Below, in pieces: positions 11,413 to 23,135 of a stretch of 64,000 nt of DNA. How positions within the stretch are numbered: position 1 is the first letter of the stretch; each line of letters starts with the position of its first letter. The position numbers and the translations under genes are program-made. Origin of the DNA: Castor canadensis. Its lineage: Eukaryota > Chordata > Mammalia > Rodentia > Castoridae. The notes beneath the pieces were generated by a model, which was not told the origin of the DNA, ran no database searches, and saw nothing but the letters and a program-made list of their open reading frames with translations. The stretch lies in contig NC_133386.1 in the NCBI RefSeq assembly GCF_047511655.1, positions 130,451,866-130,515,865 of the forward strand. Reading direction: 5' to 3'.

Positions 11413-12104
11413 TCATCTATTTAACCATTCTCTACTTGCCAACACTGCCAATGCTGAGTTTGCCCCCCTTGCATAATAATACAAACAATGCTGCAACACA
11501 CAGTGTGCGCCCTACAGAGCACACACAGGGATGGTTTGGTAGAAGAGTCTCAGGAGTTGGGCTGCAAGGACATAAGGTGTGAGCACCTCAAAGTGTAATG
11601 GACTTCTACAGTTACCTTCACAGTGAACTGTAGTTACTGTCACAGTTACCTTCAACGCGAACATTGCTGGCCCTCATCCAGATACTCTGGTTTAGTGGGG
11701 ATGCCTGGGGCCTAGCATCTGGGTTTTTAAGGCACTCTCACCTGAACATTGTGATGCAAGACCACACATTGGGAAACGTGGTAGTGGGGGTGCACCTGCT
11801 ATATTCCTGGGTCCCTGACATCCAGTCCTGAGTCTGCCCAGGCAGAGTGAGTTTTCTCCCTGCAGCGACATCATAAACTCCAGTATCCCTTTCTGCACCC
11901 CACTGCCAAGGCTGCCTTGGTGTGTCAACAGGCACAGTCTGCTGGTCCCTAGGGTGACAAAGCCTGGATGGGAAGCTTGATAGGTTGTGTTCTCCCAATC
12001 CTAACAGACCAGACTGCCTGAGTCACCCTGGTTTCCCAGGCAGCTCCCAGATTCTGTGATCTGTCTTATCTCCCTGGTGAAATAATGACTCACACAGGAG
12101 TATT
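11413..12104. other. Intergenic, nothing recognised
   Basis: Unique-looking sequence between a SINE and the polypurine tract. A near-repeat, CAGTTACCTTCA, occurs at 11609 and 11643. Confidence 0.5.
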
Positions 12105-12335
12105 GGGTGGAAGAGGAAAGGCATAGAAAAGAGACAGAAACAAAGCTGGATTCCAGGGAGAAAACATTGAAAGGAGAAGGAAAAGTAGAAGAGAGGAAGC
12201 AAGAGCAGAGACACACGAGAGAAAAGAGCCAGAGAGAAAGGCCAGAGGTAAAGGGAGGAGAGATACAGAAGGAAAGTGAAGAAAAGGAAAATAGAGAAGA
12301 CAAGAGGGAAAAGAGAACAGGGAACAGGAAGTGAG
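12105..12335. repeat. Polypurine (GA-rich) tract
   Basis: About 230 bases, overwhelmingly A and G on the + strand but without a regular unit, ending near 12335. Such asymmetry can form triplex DNA. The Glu/Lys/Arg-rich frame across it (12107-12334) is composition-driven and is not called as a gene. Confidence 0.75.
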
Positions 12336-12603
12336 ATGAATTCCTTAGGCAGTACTTTAGAGCAGCCCAGAAAAAATGTTTCTCTTTTAGAACCCAGGAG
12401 ACCAGCAGATAGCTGGCTTGTCCTTGGGTGCTGGCAATCAGCTATCTTGGGCTTCAGACCTGCGTGCTGCCCCCAGGTCAGACTTTGAACATGGGGCAAA
12501 AACATAAACAGGAGCCCCCACACCCTGTATCTCCAGATGGTGTCACCACCTTCCTAGTAGTTTGACAACAAGGAATAAAATCCTTAAAAAAGTACATACT
12601 ACT

Positions 12604-12832
12604 CTCATAGTGCCAGGTGCCAGTGACTCACTCCTCTATCCTAGCTATTGGGAAGGCAGAGATCAGTAGGATTGCAATTCGAGGTCAACCTGAGCAAATA
12701 GTTCATGAGGCCCTATCTCAACAATAACCAACACAAAAAAGGCCTGGTGGAGTGGCTCAAGTGGTAGAGTGCCTGCCTAGCTAGTGTGAGGCCCTGACTT
12801 CAAACCCAGTACCACCAAAGAAAGAAAGTAAT
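12604..12832 (+). mobile_element. B1-ID composite SINE
   Basis: GCCAGGTGCCAGTGACTCAC, AGGCAGAGATCAGTAGGATTG and the ID part GTGGAGTGGCTCAAGTGGTAGAGTGCC, with an A-rich tail. Confidence 0.85.
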
Positions 12833-13077
12833 GGTTATTGCAATGCTGTTTACAATAGAGAGAAAAAAGAGAAACAGAGGGATGATCTAACCAATGTACA
12901 ATGTAACCCTATTTGGAATTGTTACAATGAATCTCCCCTGTACAACAAATATATCCTAATAAAAAAATAAAAAAGAGACAGAAAGAAAGGAAAGAAGAAA
13001 GAAATGAGATGTGGCTTAATAGATTTGTGACATATTCATACAACACATTCTATGTAGCTATTAGAAATATTGGTACA

Positions 13078-13150
13078 AGCCTGGGGATGTAGAGCACTTG
13101 TCCAGTGTGCACAAGGCCCTGGGTTCAATTCCCCATACTGGGGGAAAGAA
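13078..13150 (+). mobile_element. ID-like SINE
   Basis: AGCCTGGGGATGTAGAGCAC and CCCTGGGTTCAATTCCCC, the tRNA-like A and B box wording. Confidence 0.75.
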
Positions 13151-13194
13151 TTGGCACAAAGTCAAGCACGGTGGTAGAGGCTGTCAACATAAAA

Positions 13195-13670
13195 CACAGT
13201 TCTTGCTCCAAAGGAAACAAGAGACAGTTTATTCTAGGCCAAATATGAGTGACCATGGCCCAGGAGCATGGATTCAGGTAACCCTGACATGTTCTACTTA
13301 TGGAAGAGGTTACATGAACCTGTTTTTATAGTTACACAACAAATGAATGTCATAAATCATGAATGCATTTACTAAATACATAACTGTTACAGGCTGTTAT
13401 GGGAGAGTAAGGAAATCCCTTCTCCAGGTTTCAGATGTTATCTGTTATGACACTCTTAGTTAGTGAACACTAAGTTTAACAACACATTCCAAAAGTTTTA
13501 CCTAAAAAGAAAAAAAACAAAAGAAAAGTATCACCTACTAGTCACAAAGAAATTAGGTCAGTCACAGAGGTTGGTGGTAATAGCTATTAAGGTGACTAAA
13601 GGTTGTTCTCCACTTCAGTCTATTGAAACTGTATTCTTTTCCTAATAAACTTTACTAACACTTTCACTAC
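13195..13670. other. Possible LTR-derived sequence
   Basis: GAGACAGTTTATTCTAGGCC and AATATGAGTGACCATGGCCC resemble the antisense of a mammalian LTR seen elsewhere; the remainder to 13670 is AT-rich and unclassified. Confidence 0.3.
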
Positions 13671-13675
13671 AAAAG

Positions 13676-15880
13676 GGGGTAGTGGGGGTGGTGGCTCATG
13701 TCTGTAGACAAGCTACTCAGGAGGAAGAGATCAGGAGGATCTTGATTCAAAGCCAGCCAGGGCAAATAGTTCTGTGAGACCCTATCTAAAAAAAAGCCTT
13801 CACCAAAAAGGGCTGGTAGAGTGGCTCAAGGCATAGTTCCTGAGTTCAAACCCCAGTATGGCAAAAAAAAAAAAAAAGTGTGGGAGGGGGCTAAAGATAG
13901 CCCAAGATAATTTTGGCTCTCAAATTGCAACATCCCATCTCTCCACAATCATGAAGTCAATCAGCCTGCAGGATTTTCAACACAGATACAGCTTTTTTTT
14001 TTTGGAGGTATTGGGGATTGAACCCAGGGCCTCACAGCATGTCAGACAAGTGCTACCACTTGAGTCACGCCCCCAGCCCTTTTGTTAAAATTTTGTTTTT
14101 GAGATAAGGTCTCACTGCCTTTGCCTGGGCTGGCCTTGAATCCTCCATCCTCATGCCTCCACCTTCTGAGTAGTTGGGATTGCACGTGTGGCTTCTTCAG
14201 AGAACTTCAGTTCTTAGCACCTATCATCCCAATACTTGGGAGATGGAGGCAGGAGGATCTTGAGTTGGAGGCCCAGCCTGGGCTAGAGAACTTGCCTCAA
14301 CAAAATCAAAACAAAACCAGAGCCAGGTGCCAGTGGCTCACATCTGTAATCCTAGCTACTCAGGAGGCAAAGATCAGGAGGATGGTGGTTGGAATCCAGC
14401 CCAGGGAAATAGTTTGAGAGACCCTATCTCGAAAAAACCCTTCACAAAAAAAATGGGGCTTGTGGAATGGCTCGAGGTGTAGGCCCTGATTTCAACGCCC
14501 CCCCCCCAAAAAATATATTTGTGTGTATATATATATATAAAAAAAAGGCTAGGGACATAGCTCAAGTGGTAGAGTGCTTGCCTCTCATGCTCAAGACCCA
14601 GGGTTCAATCCCCAGTACCAGCAAAAAAAAAAAAAAAGTGAACCACACAGCACACAGAAAGTGGGTGTGGCAAGGGTGTTTGCCCCAATCATATCTGATC
14701 TTCATGAAAATGAAGGACTGTGTTTGCACCAATCGCAGGGCTTCTGCTGGGCCACTAGAGGAAGTGCTTCACCTCCATTTTTGATGAAAAATGGCTGGAG
14801 GGTCATTTGGGTTTCACTGAGACTTGTGTTGCTTTTAGTGCTGCGTTCCAACACATGGAGCATGCGTTCAGCAGTGGTTGTAGAGCAACTCTGAAGCTCT
14901 GGAGTATCCTCAGAGTGACCGTAAAGGGACCAAAAGGGCTGAAGCATAACTTCCTCATGTGTCCATGGAGCATTCAAAGCTGCCAGGCTGGTATGAGGGC
15001 AGTCCAGCTGGCTGCTTGGCTCATGAGCATTTGAGCAAGGCAGTGGGGGGAGCAAAGAAGGCCTAACATCTATCAACCAGGAGTCAAATCACCCTAGTCC
15101 CCTGCATCAGCTTATTGACAAGGAAAATAAATATTAGAAGGAGTGCTTATGCTGGTGTGATGCCTCATGCCTATCATCTTGGTACTTGGGAGGCAGCAAT
15201 AGGAGGACTGCAGTTCCAGACCAGCCTGGGGAAAAAAGTTAGAAAGACCCTACCTCAAAAAACAAGCCAGGGCTGGGTGCTGGTGGCTCACACCTGTAAT
15301 CCTAGCTACTCAGGAGGCAGTGATCAGGAGGATTGAGGTTCAAAGCCAGCCCAGGCAAATAGTTCTATTTTGAAAAAATCCTTTGCAAAAAAGAACTGGT
15401 AGTGTAGGACCTGAGTTCAAGACCCAGTACCACAAAAAAAAAAAAAAAAAAAAAGCTCGACCAGGCACTGGTGGCTCACATCTGTAATCCTAGCAACTCA
15501 GGAGGCAGCCATCAGGAGGATCGTGGTTCAAGGCCAGCCTGGGCAACAAAATTGAGACCCTATCTTGAAAATACTGAATATAAAAAAGGGCTGTTGGAGT
15601 GGCTAAAGTGGTAGAGCTCCTGCCTAGTAAGCATGAGGCCCTAAGTTCAAACCCCAGTACCACAAAAAGAAAAAAGAAAAAAAAAAATCCTAGGTGTTTT
15701 TGGAATCCCAGATAGTTGGGAGGTGGAGGTAGGAGAATCACAGTCAGAGGCCACCCCTGGCAAAAGCACAAGACCCCAGCTGAAAAATAAAACAGGACTA
15801 GAGGTATGGCTCAAGTGGTAGAGGTCCTGAGTTCAAACTCCAGTACTGCCAAAAAAAACCAGAGGGCGTGGTGTGCTTAC
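13676..15880. mobile_element. Dense SINE cluster, about ten units
   Basis: In order: sense composite 13676-13876; antisense composite 13990-14190; sense B1-like 14212-14315; sense composite 14322-14510; (TA)-rich tail; sense ID-like 14545-14637; unrelated sequence 14638-15140; sense B1-like 15147-15262; sense composites 15268-15455 and 15460-15690; a sense B1-ID-like unit 15690-15860. Most are head-to-tail in the same orientation, separated only by A-rich tails. Confidence 0.8.
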
Positions 15881-16415
15881 AATAAAGGCTTGTCATTAAC
15901 AGTGATTTAACATGTTCTAACAATGCTTCAGTGCCTCAGGAAGAGGTGGGCCCCTTTAATCTGTGTCAAGTGGAGTCTTCCCTGGAGAGCACATCTTTTT
16001 CCTGGAAATGGACTCAGACTCAACTTCCTGGGAGCAGCACCTGCATTTTTTTCAGACAGATACATTGTTTCTCTGTAAGTCATTCACATGAGCTGATGAA
16101 AGGATGAGGGGTTCTACAAAGGCCTCTCTTTAGAGTTTAGAACAGCAGGTGAAAGGGATGGAGTAGGAAAAGATTAGGGAAAAGACTGGGAAGGGAAGGG
16201 TCAAAGTAATTCTGTTGAACACATCTTCCCTAGAGACCAGTTATGTGAGAACTCCTCTCCAGGAGCCTGGGGAGGATGAGCTGGCCCAAGTCCCAGATAT
16301 GTGGTGCTCTTTAGAGGGACACTGGCCAGTTGGGGAACAGTAAGTAGTCTCCACACGACTCTGGACACCCACAGGTTAGCCCCTGTAACATGGTTTGAAA
16401 AAGAGTGTCTGAGAG
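15881..16415. other. Intergenic, nothing recognised
   Basis: Unique-looking sequence between SINEs, without a recognisable exon. Confidence 0.5.
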
Positions 16416-16612
16416 CTGAGTACCTGTGGTTCATGCCTGTAATCCTAGGTACTCGGGAGGCTGAGATTGGGAGGATCGTGTTTTGAGGCCAGCCCAGGCA
16501 AACAGTTCTTGAGACCCCCACCTCCAAAACAACCAAAGGTATGGCTCAAGTGGTAGAGTGCCTGCTTTGTAAGTGTGAAGCCCTGTGTTCAAACCCCAGA
16601 CCCATAAAAAAA
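16416..16612 (+). mobile_element. B1-ID composite SINE
   Basis: TGAGTACCTGTGGTTCATGCC, GAGGCTGAGATTGGGAGGATC and the ID part TATGGCTCAAGTGGTAGAGTGCC with an A-tail. Confidence 0.8.
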
Positions 16613-16853
16613 AGAGTCTGGGGAGGATGAGGGGGAGTATCTAAGAAGTGTCCACTCTGACTGGGCCAGAGAGAGGCCTTGGGGACTCCCTGTGAGAGAG
16701 GAGAAAGAACAGGGCACCCAAAGACTCTGGAGACTTCAGGACTGGTGCCCATATTGGTGTCTTGTCCTGCATTTGCTGGTCAGGATTCAGTCACAAGCCC
16801 TTAGATGAGAAGGACCTCAAGGTGTGCTGGAGTGGTGAGGGACAAAGGGTGGC

Positions 16854-16868
16854 AAGGAGATGGGCCTC
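16854..16868. repeat. L1 target-site duplication, left
   Basis: AAGGAGATGGGCCTC just before the first L1-derived base. The apparent ATG of the ORF2 fragment at 16860 lies in this host duplication, not in L1. Confidence 0.85.
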
Positions 16869-19199
16869 CCACTATCTCCACTCCTATTCAACATAGTACT
16901 GGAATTCCTAGCCAGAGCCATTAGGCAAGAAGAAGGAATAAAAGGAATACAAATAGGTAAAGAAACTGTCAAAATATCCCTATTTGCAGATGACATGATC
17001 CTATACCTTAAAGACCCAAAAAACTCTACTCAGAAGCTCCTAGACACCATCAATAGCTATAGCAAGGTAGCAGGATATAAAATCAACATAGAAAAATCAT
17101 TAGCATTTCTATACACTAACAATGAGCAAACGGAAAAAGAATGTATGAAAACAATTCCATTTACAATAGCCTCAAACAAAATCAAATACCTAGGTGTAAA
17201 CCTAACAAAAGATGTGAAAGACCTCTACAAGGAAAACTATACACTTCTGAAGAAAGAGATTGAGGAAGACTATAGAAAGTGGAGAGATCTCCCATGCTCA
17301 TGGATTGGTAGAATCAACATAGTAAAAATGTCGATACTCCCAAAAGTAATCTACATGTTTAATGCAATTCCCATCAAAATTCCAATGACATTCATTAAAG
17401 AGATTGAAAAATCTACTGTTAAATTTATATGGAAACACAAGAGGCCACGAATAGCCAAGGCAATACTCAGTCAAAAGAACAATGCAGGAGGTATCACAGT
17501 ACCTGACTTCAAACTATATTACAAAGCAATAACAATAAAAACAGCATGGTACTGGCACAAAAACAGGCATGAAGACCAGTGGAACAGAATAGAGGATCCA
17601 GATATGAAGCCACACAGCTATGAGCAACTTATCTTTGACAAAGGAGCTAAAAATATACGATGGAGAAATAGCAGTCTCTTCAACAAAAACTGCTGGGAAA
17701 ACTGGTTAGCAGTCTGCAAAAAACTGAAACTAGATCCATGTATATCACCCTATACCAAGATTAACTCAAAATGGATCAAGGATCTTAATATCAGACCCCA
17801 AACTCTTAAATTGATACAAGAAAGAGTAGGAAATACTCTGGAGTTAGTAGGTATAGGTAAGAACTTTCTCAATGAAACCCCAGCAGCACAGCAACTAAGA
17901 GATAGCATAGATAAATGGGACCTCATAAAACTAAAAAGCTCTGTTCATCAAAAGAAATGGTCTCTAAACTGAAGAGAACACCCACAGAGTGGGAGAAAAT
18001 ATTTGCCAATTATACATCAGACAAAGGACTGATAACCAGAATATACAGGGAACTTAAAAAACTAAATTCTCCCAAAACTAATGAACCAATAAAGAAATGG
18101 GCATGTGAACTAAACAGAACTTTCTCAAAAGAAGAAATTCAAATGGTCAGAAAACACATGAAAAAATGCTCACCATCTCTAGCAATAAAGGAAATGCAAA
18201 TTAAAACCACACTAAGATTCCACCTCACCCCTGTTAGAATAGCCATCATCAGCAACACCACCAACAACAGGTGTTGGCGAGGATGCGGGGAAAAAGGAAC
18301 CCTCTTACACTGTTGGTGGGAATGTAGACTAGTACAACCACTCTGGAAAAAAATTTGGAGGCTACTTAAAAAGCTGGACATCGATCTACCATTTGATCCA
18401 GCAATACCACTCTTGGGGATATACCCAAAAGACTGTTACTCCAGAGGCACCTGCACATCCATGTTTATTGCGGCACTATTCACAATAGCCAAGTTATGGA
18501 AACAGCCAAGATGCCCCACCACTGACGAATGGATTAAGAAAATGTGGTATCTATACACAATGGAATTTTATGCAGCCATGAAGAAGAACAAAATGTTATC
18601 ATTCGCTGGTAAATGGATGGAATTGGAGAACATCATTCTGAGTGAGGTTAGCCTGGCCCAAAAGACCAAAAATCGTATGTTCTCCCTCATATGTGGACAT
18701 TAGATCAAGGGCAAACACAACAAGGGGATTGGACTATGAGCACATGATAAAAGCGAGAGCACACAAGGGAGGGGTGAGGATAGGTAAGACACATAAAAAA
18801 TTAGCTAGCATTTGTTGCCCTTAACGCAGAGAAACTAAAGCAGATACCTTAAAAGCAACTGAGGCCAATAGGAAAAGGGGACCAGGTAATAGAGAAAAGG
18901 TTAGATCAAAAAGAATTAACCTAGAATTTCCACTCACAGGAAATCAATGTGAGTCAATGCCCTGTATAGCTATCCTTATCTCAACCAGCAAAACCCCTTG
19001 TTCCTTCCTATTATTGCTTATACTCTCTCTACAACAAAATTAGAGATAAGGGCAAAATAGTTTCTGCTGGGTATTGAGGGGGGGAGCGGGAGGGGGCGGA
19101 GTGGATGGTAAGGGAGGGGGTGGGGGCAGGGGGGAGAAATGAACCAAGCCTTGTATGCACATATGAATAATAAAAGAAAAATGGAAAAAAAAAAAAAAA
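16869..19199 (+). mobile_element. LINE-1, 5'-truncated, with ORF2 remnant
   Basis: Insertion of an L1 cut off inside the reverse-transcriptase domain. The remaining ORF2 begins at the CPLSPLLFN region, carries the catalytic FADD motif (about 16986-16997) and the C-terminal zinc-knuckle-like CX3CX7HX4C (about 18264-18330), and ends at 18703. A one-base loss near 17943 (GCTCTG where the copy at 59.7-62.9 kb has GCTTCTG) shifts the frame, so ORF2 is split into 16860-17972 and 17915-18703. The 3' UTR holds a G-rich block at about 19078-19136, then AATAAA at 19169-19174 and a poly(A) tail. The flanks share AAGGAGATGGGCCTC (16854-16868 and 19200-19214), a target-site duplication. It is dead but recent, being nearly identical to the minus-strand copy. 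Confidence 0.95.
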
Positions 19200-19214
19200 A
19201 AGGAGATGGGCCTC
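19200..19214. repeat. L1 target-site duplication, right
   Basis: AAGGAGATGGGCCTC directly after the L1 poly(A) tail, matching 16854-16868; the first A or two may belong to the tail. Confidence 0.85.
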
Positions 19215-19299
19215 ACTACTTACACACAGAGGAATGTACCCAAATAATTTTTACAAAGTACGGACCCCTGTGTAACCAGCACCCAACACCCAGTTCATG

Positions 19300-19612
19300 A
19301 ATGGCTCACGCCTATAATCCTAGGTACTCAGGAGGGACAGATCAGGAGGATTGTGGTTTGAAGCCAGCCTGAGCAAAGACGAGACCCTATCTCAAAAAAA
19401 AAAAAAAAAAAACCCTTCACAGGAAAAAAAAAAAAGCCTGGTGGAGTGACTCAAGGAGTAGGCCCTGAGTTCAAGCCCCAGTACTGACAAAAAAAAAAAA
19501 GAAAAGAAACACTGGGCGGGGGTGGGATGTAGCTCGGTGATACAGTGCTTTTCTATCCTGGGGAAGGCCCTGGGTTCCATCCCCAGCACCACAAAACCAA
19601 ACAAAAATACAA
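19300..19612 (+). mobile_element. Composite SINE and ID-like SINE
   Basis: B1-ID composite at about 19300-19500 (TGGCTCACGCCTATAATCC, AAAAACCCTTCACAGG) and an ID-like unit 19513-19612 (GGGATGTAGCTCGGTGATAC, CCTGGGTTCCATCCCCAGC). Confidence 0.8.
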
Positions 19613-19619
19613 TGTTCAA

Positions 19620-20035
19620 ATGTATTAGTTGCTTTTTTTGATGCTGTGAGAAAACACCTGACTGAAGCAATTTTAAGGAGCAAGGATTTATTTTGGCTCC
19701 TGCTTCAGAGGGCTGAGGCCATGATTGCTTGGTCCCTTCGCACTGGGGCAGAAGATGGCAGCAGGAGCTTGTGGTGGAGGAGATCTGTTCATCTCAAGTC
19801 AAAGCAGTCAGGAAGCAGAGAAAAGGAATTACAGGAGGGAGTGAGGGTAAGCTAGAGCCCCGAGGACGTGCCCTACTCACTTTCACAGCCTCACAACAAT
19901 GCCATCACATTCTGAACCCATCAAGCCATCTCTCCATCATTCAGTTCATGATCCAGTTTCTCTGCAAACTCCCTCACAGACTCACCCAGAGGCGTGCTTT
20001 ACTAATCTCCTAGATGTTTCTTAATTCGATGAGTC
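19620..20035 (-). mobile_element. MaLR-like LTR, antisense
   Basis: GTATTAGTTGC with GATGCTGTGAGAAAACACCTGACTGAAGC, then AAGGATTTATTTTGGCTCCTG, a CTCACAACAATGCCATCACA block and TTAATCTCCTAGATG-like end. It shares its layout with 42365-42835. Confidence 0.55.
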
Positions 20036-20886
20036 AACAACTGAAGTGAAGCAGCACACGAGGCATGGGAGGCACTGATTTGAAGGAGGATAGTGGCCAG
20101 GGTCTGAGTGCCAAAGGGGAAGGAAAGACAAGGTCCTCCCAGGCACCAGCCCAGGTTGATGTATGGGCCTAGGGACCCCCTTCTTTGTTAGCCCTGCTGG
20201 TGAACTGGCCTGCATGCAAGTCTCAGGGACTTTCCCCAGACCCATAGCCCCTCAGGGCCTGCACAGCAGATTATGGGTCATGGGCAGCCATGCAAAGAGA
20301 GGTGAGAGATACTGCTTGTAAGTCACAGACCAGGTGGAGCTGGGCCTAGAGCCTGGGGACAAACAGGGGAGAGGATGCTTCCTGGCTGGACTGGGAGGGT
20401 GTGGGCAAACAAAGGTCTAGGAGTGCCTCAGAAAGCACTGTTTGCTCCTACAGTTTCTGTTTGTCCAGAAATGAGTCACATGAGTTCTTCTGATCAGCCC
20501 CTCCTCCTCTTACCCTGTGTTGAACTTTTGAGTGAGGGACAGAGGAATCAGCAGAGCTGTTACAGCAGAAGGACCAGCATTTGAACTCCAGCTCAGGGAA
20601 GGTCACATTCCTTCTTTGGCCTCAGTTTCCTCATCAGCAAGATGGGACAATAATGTACCATGTAGGATCCTTGTGAGAAGAAAATAAGATAAACCCTGCA
20701 AAAGCCTGATGTTGGGGAGGTATTTAATAAATACTTATTCTTATCCTTTGCCATTTTTTCATATAGTAAATATTTATTTAGGCTTGACATGTAGCAGGCA
20801 ACAATGCTAAGTGTTGGGAAGAGAGCAGTGAACAAATAGACATGGACCCTGGCTGCTTTTACAGAGCTTGGGCAGACAATAAATAA
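20036..20886. other. Intergenic, nothing recognised
   Basis: Unique-looking sequence. 20600-20850 resembles degenerate non-LTR sequence (AAATACTTATTC, AGGCTTGACATGTAGCAGGC) but cannot be named. Confidence 0.45.
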
Positions 20887-21370
20887 AAACATAGGCCATG
20901 CCAGGCACCTCACGCCTGTAATCCCCACTATTCAGGAGGCAGAGGTTGGAAGGATTGAGGGTTAAGGTCAGCTCAGGGAAAAAACAAAACAAACAAAAAC
21001 CACAAGACCCTACCTGAAAAATAACTAAAACAAAAAACAAAAAAGAAAAAAAAGAAAGAGCTGGTTGCTGGGTGCCAGTGGCTCATACCTGTAATCCTAT
21101 CTACTCAAGAGGCAGAAATCAAGAGGATCACGGTTCAAGGCCAGCCCCGGCAAAAAGCAAGACCCTATCTATAAAAATACTCAACACAAAAAAAGGTTGG
21201 CAGAGTGGCTCAAGGGGTAGAATGCCTGCCTAGCAAGTGTAAGACCCTGAGTTCAAACCCCAGTACTGGAAAAAAAAAACAGGGTAGGGGGGAGAAGGAA
21301 TAGCTCAAGTGGTAGACCTGCCTAGCAAGTACCAGGTCTTGAGTTCAAATCCCAGTATCACAAACAAAAC
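20887..21370 (+). mobile_element. Three head-to-tail SINEs
   Basis: B1-like 20897-21055, B1-ID composite 21060-21275 and ID-like 21295-21370, all sense and each with an A-rich tail. Confidence 0.8.
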
Positions 21371-22148
21371 AAAACCCCATGCGTCATGAAAGAGAATACT
21401 GTCTTGTGAAAAGGAACATCAGTGACAGACAGCCTTCAAATGAGGTGTCAGGGAAGGCCTCTTGGGAACGGCTATGTGTCAGCTGATATCTAAAGGATGA
21501 GAAAGAACCAGGCATTTTGGAAGGCACTGGGGGAGAGGGGAAGAAGGGGTACAGGCCTTAAAGCCAGCTATATGCAGGTTTTCAACACTGGTTTCACTAC
21601 TTACTCAGCTATGGGACATTACGTGAGTCCCTTCGTCTTTTTGGGTCTCAGTTTTATCTTCTATGTGGCTAAAAATCCTACTTTATAGAATTGTGAGGAT
21701 GAAACCAAGTCATGTACATAAAATGCCCTCATGGGGACCGGCACACAGTAAAAATCAGTTCTCTTCCTTCCTTCCTGACATGATTAATTGTCAAATAAAG
21801 GCAGAGACATTTGATGCACATGTGTGCACACAGATGTGCACATATACAGAGAATGCGTGCACACACGTGCTCAACAACACATCTGGGCAGGACACAGATG
21901 GCTTCCTCGAGCTGGGTATCTGAGGGGAGCTCCATACAGGGACTCTACAAAGGTGTGGCAGGGATGGGGAAAAGTAACAAGGAATAGGAGTGCTGCCTGC
22001 CAGGCTAGTGACAGGACAAGGAAGGGAACTGATACCAGAACTGGAGAGAACAGCCCTTCAGAGAATGCAGTCACCTTGCAGGGACTTGCCAGGGAGGGAG
22101 TCCAGAGAACAGATATGCTGACTTCAGCCTGCTTCTTATGGTTTGGAT
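21371..22148. other. Intergenic, nothing recognised
   Basis: Unique-looking sequence; 21815-21880 is rich in imperfect GTGCACACA units. Confidence 0.5.
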
Positions 22149-22235
22149 TCTTTTTTCAGTACGTTACTGAGTTTTGAACTCAGGACCTTGCACTTGCCAA
22201 GCAGGCACTCCACCACTTGAGCTACACCCCAGTCC
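22149..22235 (-). mobile_element. ID-like SINE, antisense
   Basis: TTTTGAACTCAGGACCTTGC and GCACTCCACCACTTGAGCTACACCCC immediately before a MaLR-like LTR. Confidence 0.75.
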
Positions 22236-22376
22236 TTATGGTTTGGAAGTTAAGTGTCCCCCAAAAGACTCACATATGGAAAGATCGGCTCCTAGTAGAT
22301 GGGTCCAGTCATTGAGAGGTGATTGGACCATAAGGGCTCTGATGTTATCAATGGAACTAATCCATTGAGGGGTTCA
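22236..22376 (+). mobile_element. MaLR-like LTR, left part
   Basis: Starts ATGGTTTGGAAGTTAAGTGTCCCCC and reads GGTGATTGGACCATAAGGGC, as in MaLR LTRs. It is cut at about 22376 by two antisense SINEs and resumes at about 22803. Confidence 0.65.
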
Positions 22377-22802
22377 TAATTTCTTTTCTTCCTTGCTTCC
22401 TTCCTTCCTTTTTTCCTAGGCGCTGGGGTTTGAACTCAGGACTTGCACCTTGAGCCACTCCATCAGCCCTTTTTTTAAGATGGGTTTTTTTCAAGATAAA
22501 GTCTCGAGCACTATTTGCCCAGGCTGGCTTCGAACCACCATCCTCCTGCTCTCTGCCTCCTGAGTAGCTAGGATTACAGGTGTGAGCCACACTTGTTTGG
22601 GTTTTTTGTTTGTTTGTTTGTTTGTTTTTGTGGGACTGGGGTTTGAATTCTAGGCTTCATGCTTGCTTGAACCACACCTCCAGTCCACTTTGCTCTGGTT
22701 ATTTTTGGAGATGAACTATTTTCTCCAACTGGGCTCAAACCACTATCCTCCTGATCTCAGCCTCCCAAGTAGCTAGGATTACAGGCATGAGCCACCCAGC
22801 TG
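22377..22802 (-). mobile_element. Two antisense composite SINEs inside a MaLR-like LTR
   Basis: Copies at about 22377-22592 and 22600-22800, each ending with GCTAGGATTACAGG..TGAGCCAC. The second begins with a (TTTG)n tail. The LTR flanks show TTCATAATTT on the left and TTCTTAATTT on the right, an imperfect duplication. Confidence 0.8.
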
Positions 22803-23135
22803 GGTTCTTAATTTGATGGCAAGATTGGGAAGTGATGGAAATGTTAGGAGGTGGGGCTTATTTGGATGGAGGAGGTCACTGGGGGCATGCATTTGAAGGA
22901 TGTCTCTTGTCCTCTTCCTCTTCCTCTCAGGCACTCTGCTTTCCATCCACTATGAAGTGAGATGCTCCCTGCTGTACCATATGACAGCCTGATGCTGGCT
23001 CATCACAGGCCCAGAAACATGGGAGCGGAGGGACAATGAACCGAAACCTCTGAAACTTGAAACCATGAGCCAAATAAATCTTTCCTCCTTTGAAGTTCTT
23101 TTCAAGCACTTTATCACAGTGACAAAAACACAAAC
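22803..23135 (+). mobile_element. MaLR-like LTR, right part
   Basis: Continuation of 22236-22376 after the SINE insertions: AGGAGGTGGGGCTTATTTGGATGG, then CATGAGCCAAATAAATCTTTCC (poly(A) signal AATAAA near 23074) and TTTATCACAGTGACAAAAACA at the end. Confidence 0.65.

Noticed and set aside
12107-12334. Glu/Lys/Arg-rich 75-codon frame
   Set aside because: Direct translation of the polypurine tract; composition explains it.
16860-17972. Host gene starting at ATG 16860
   Set aside because: The ATG is in the target-site duplication and the frame is truncated L1 ORF2.
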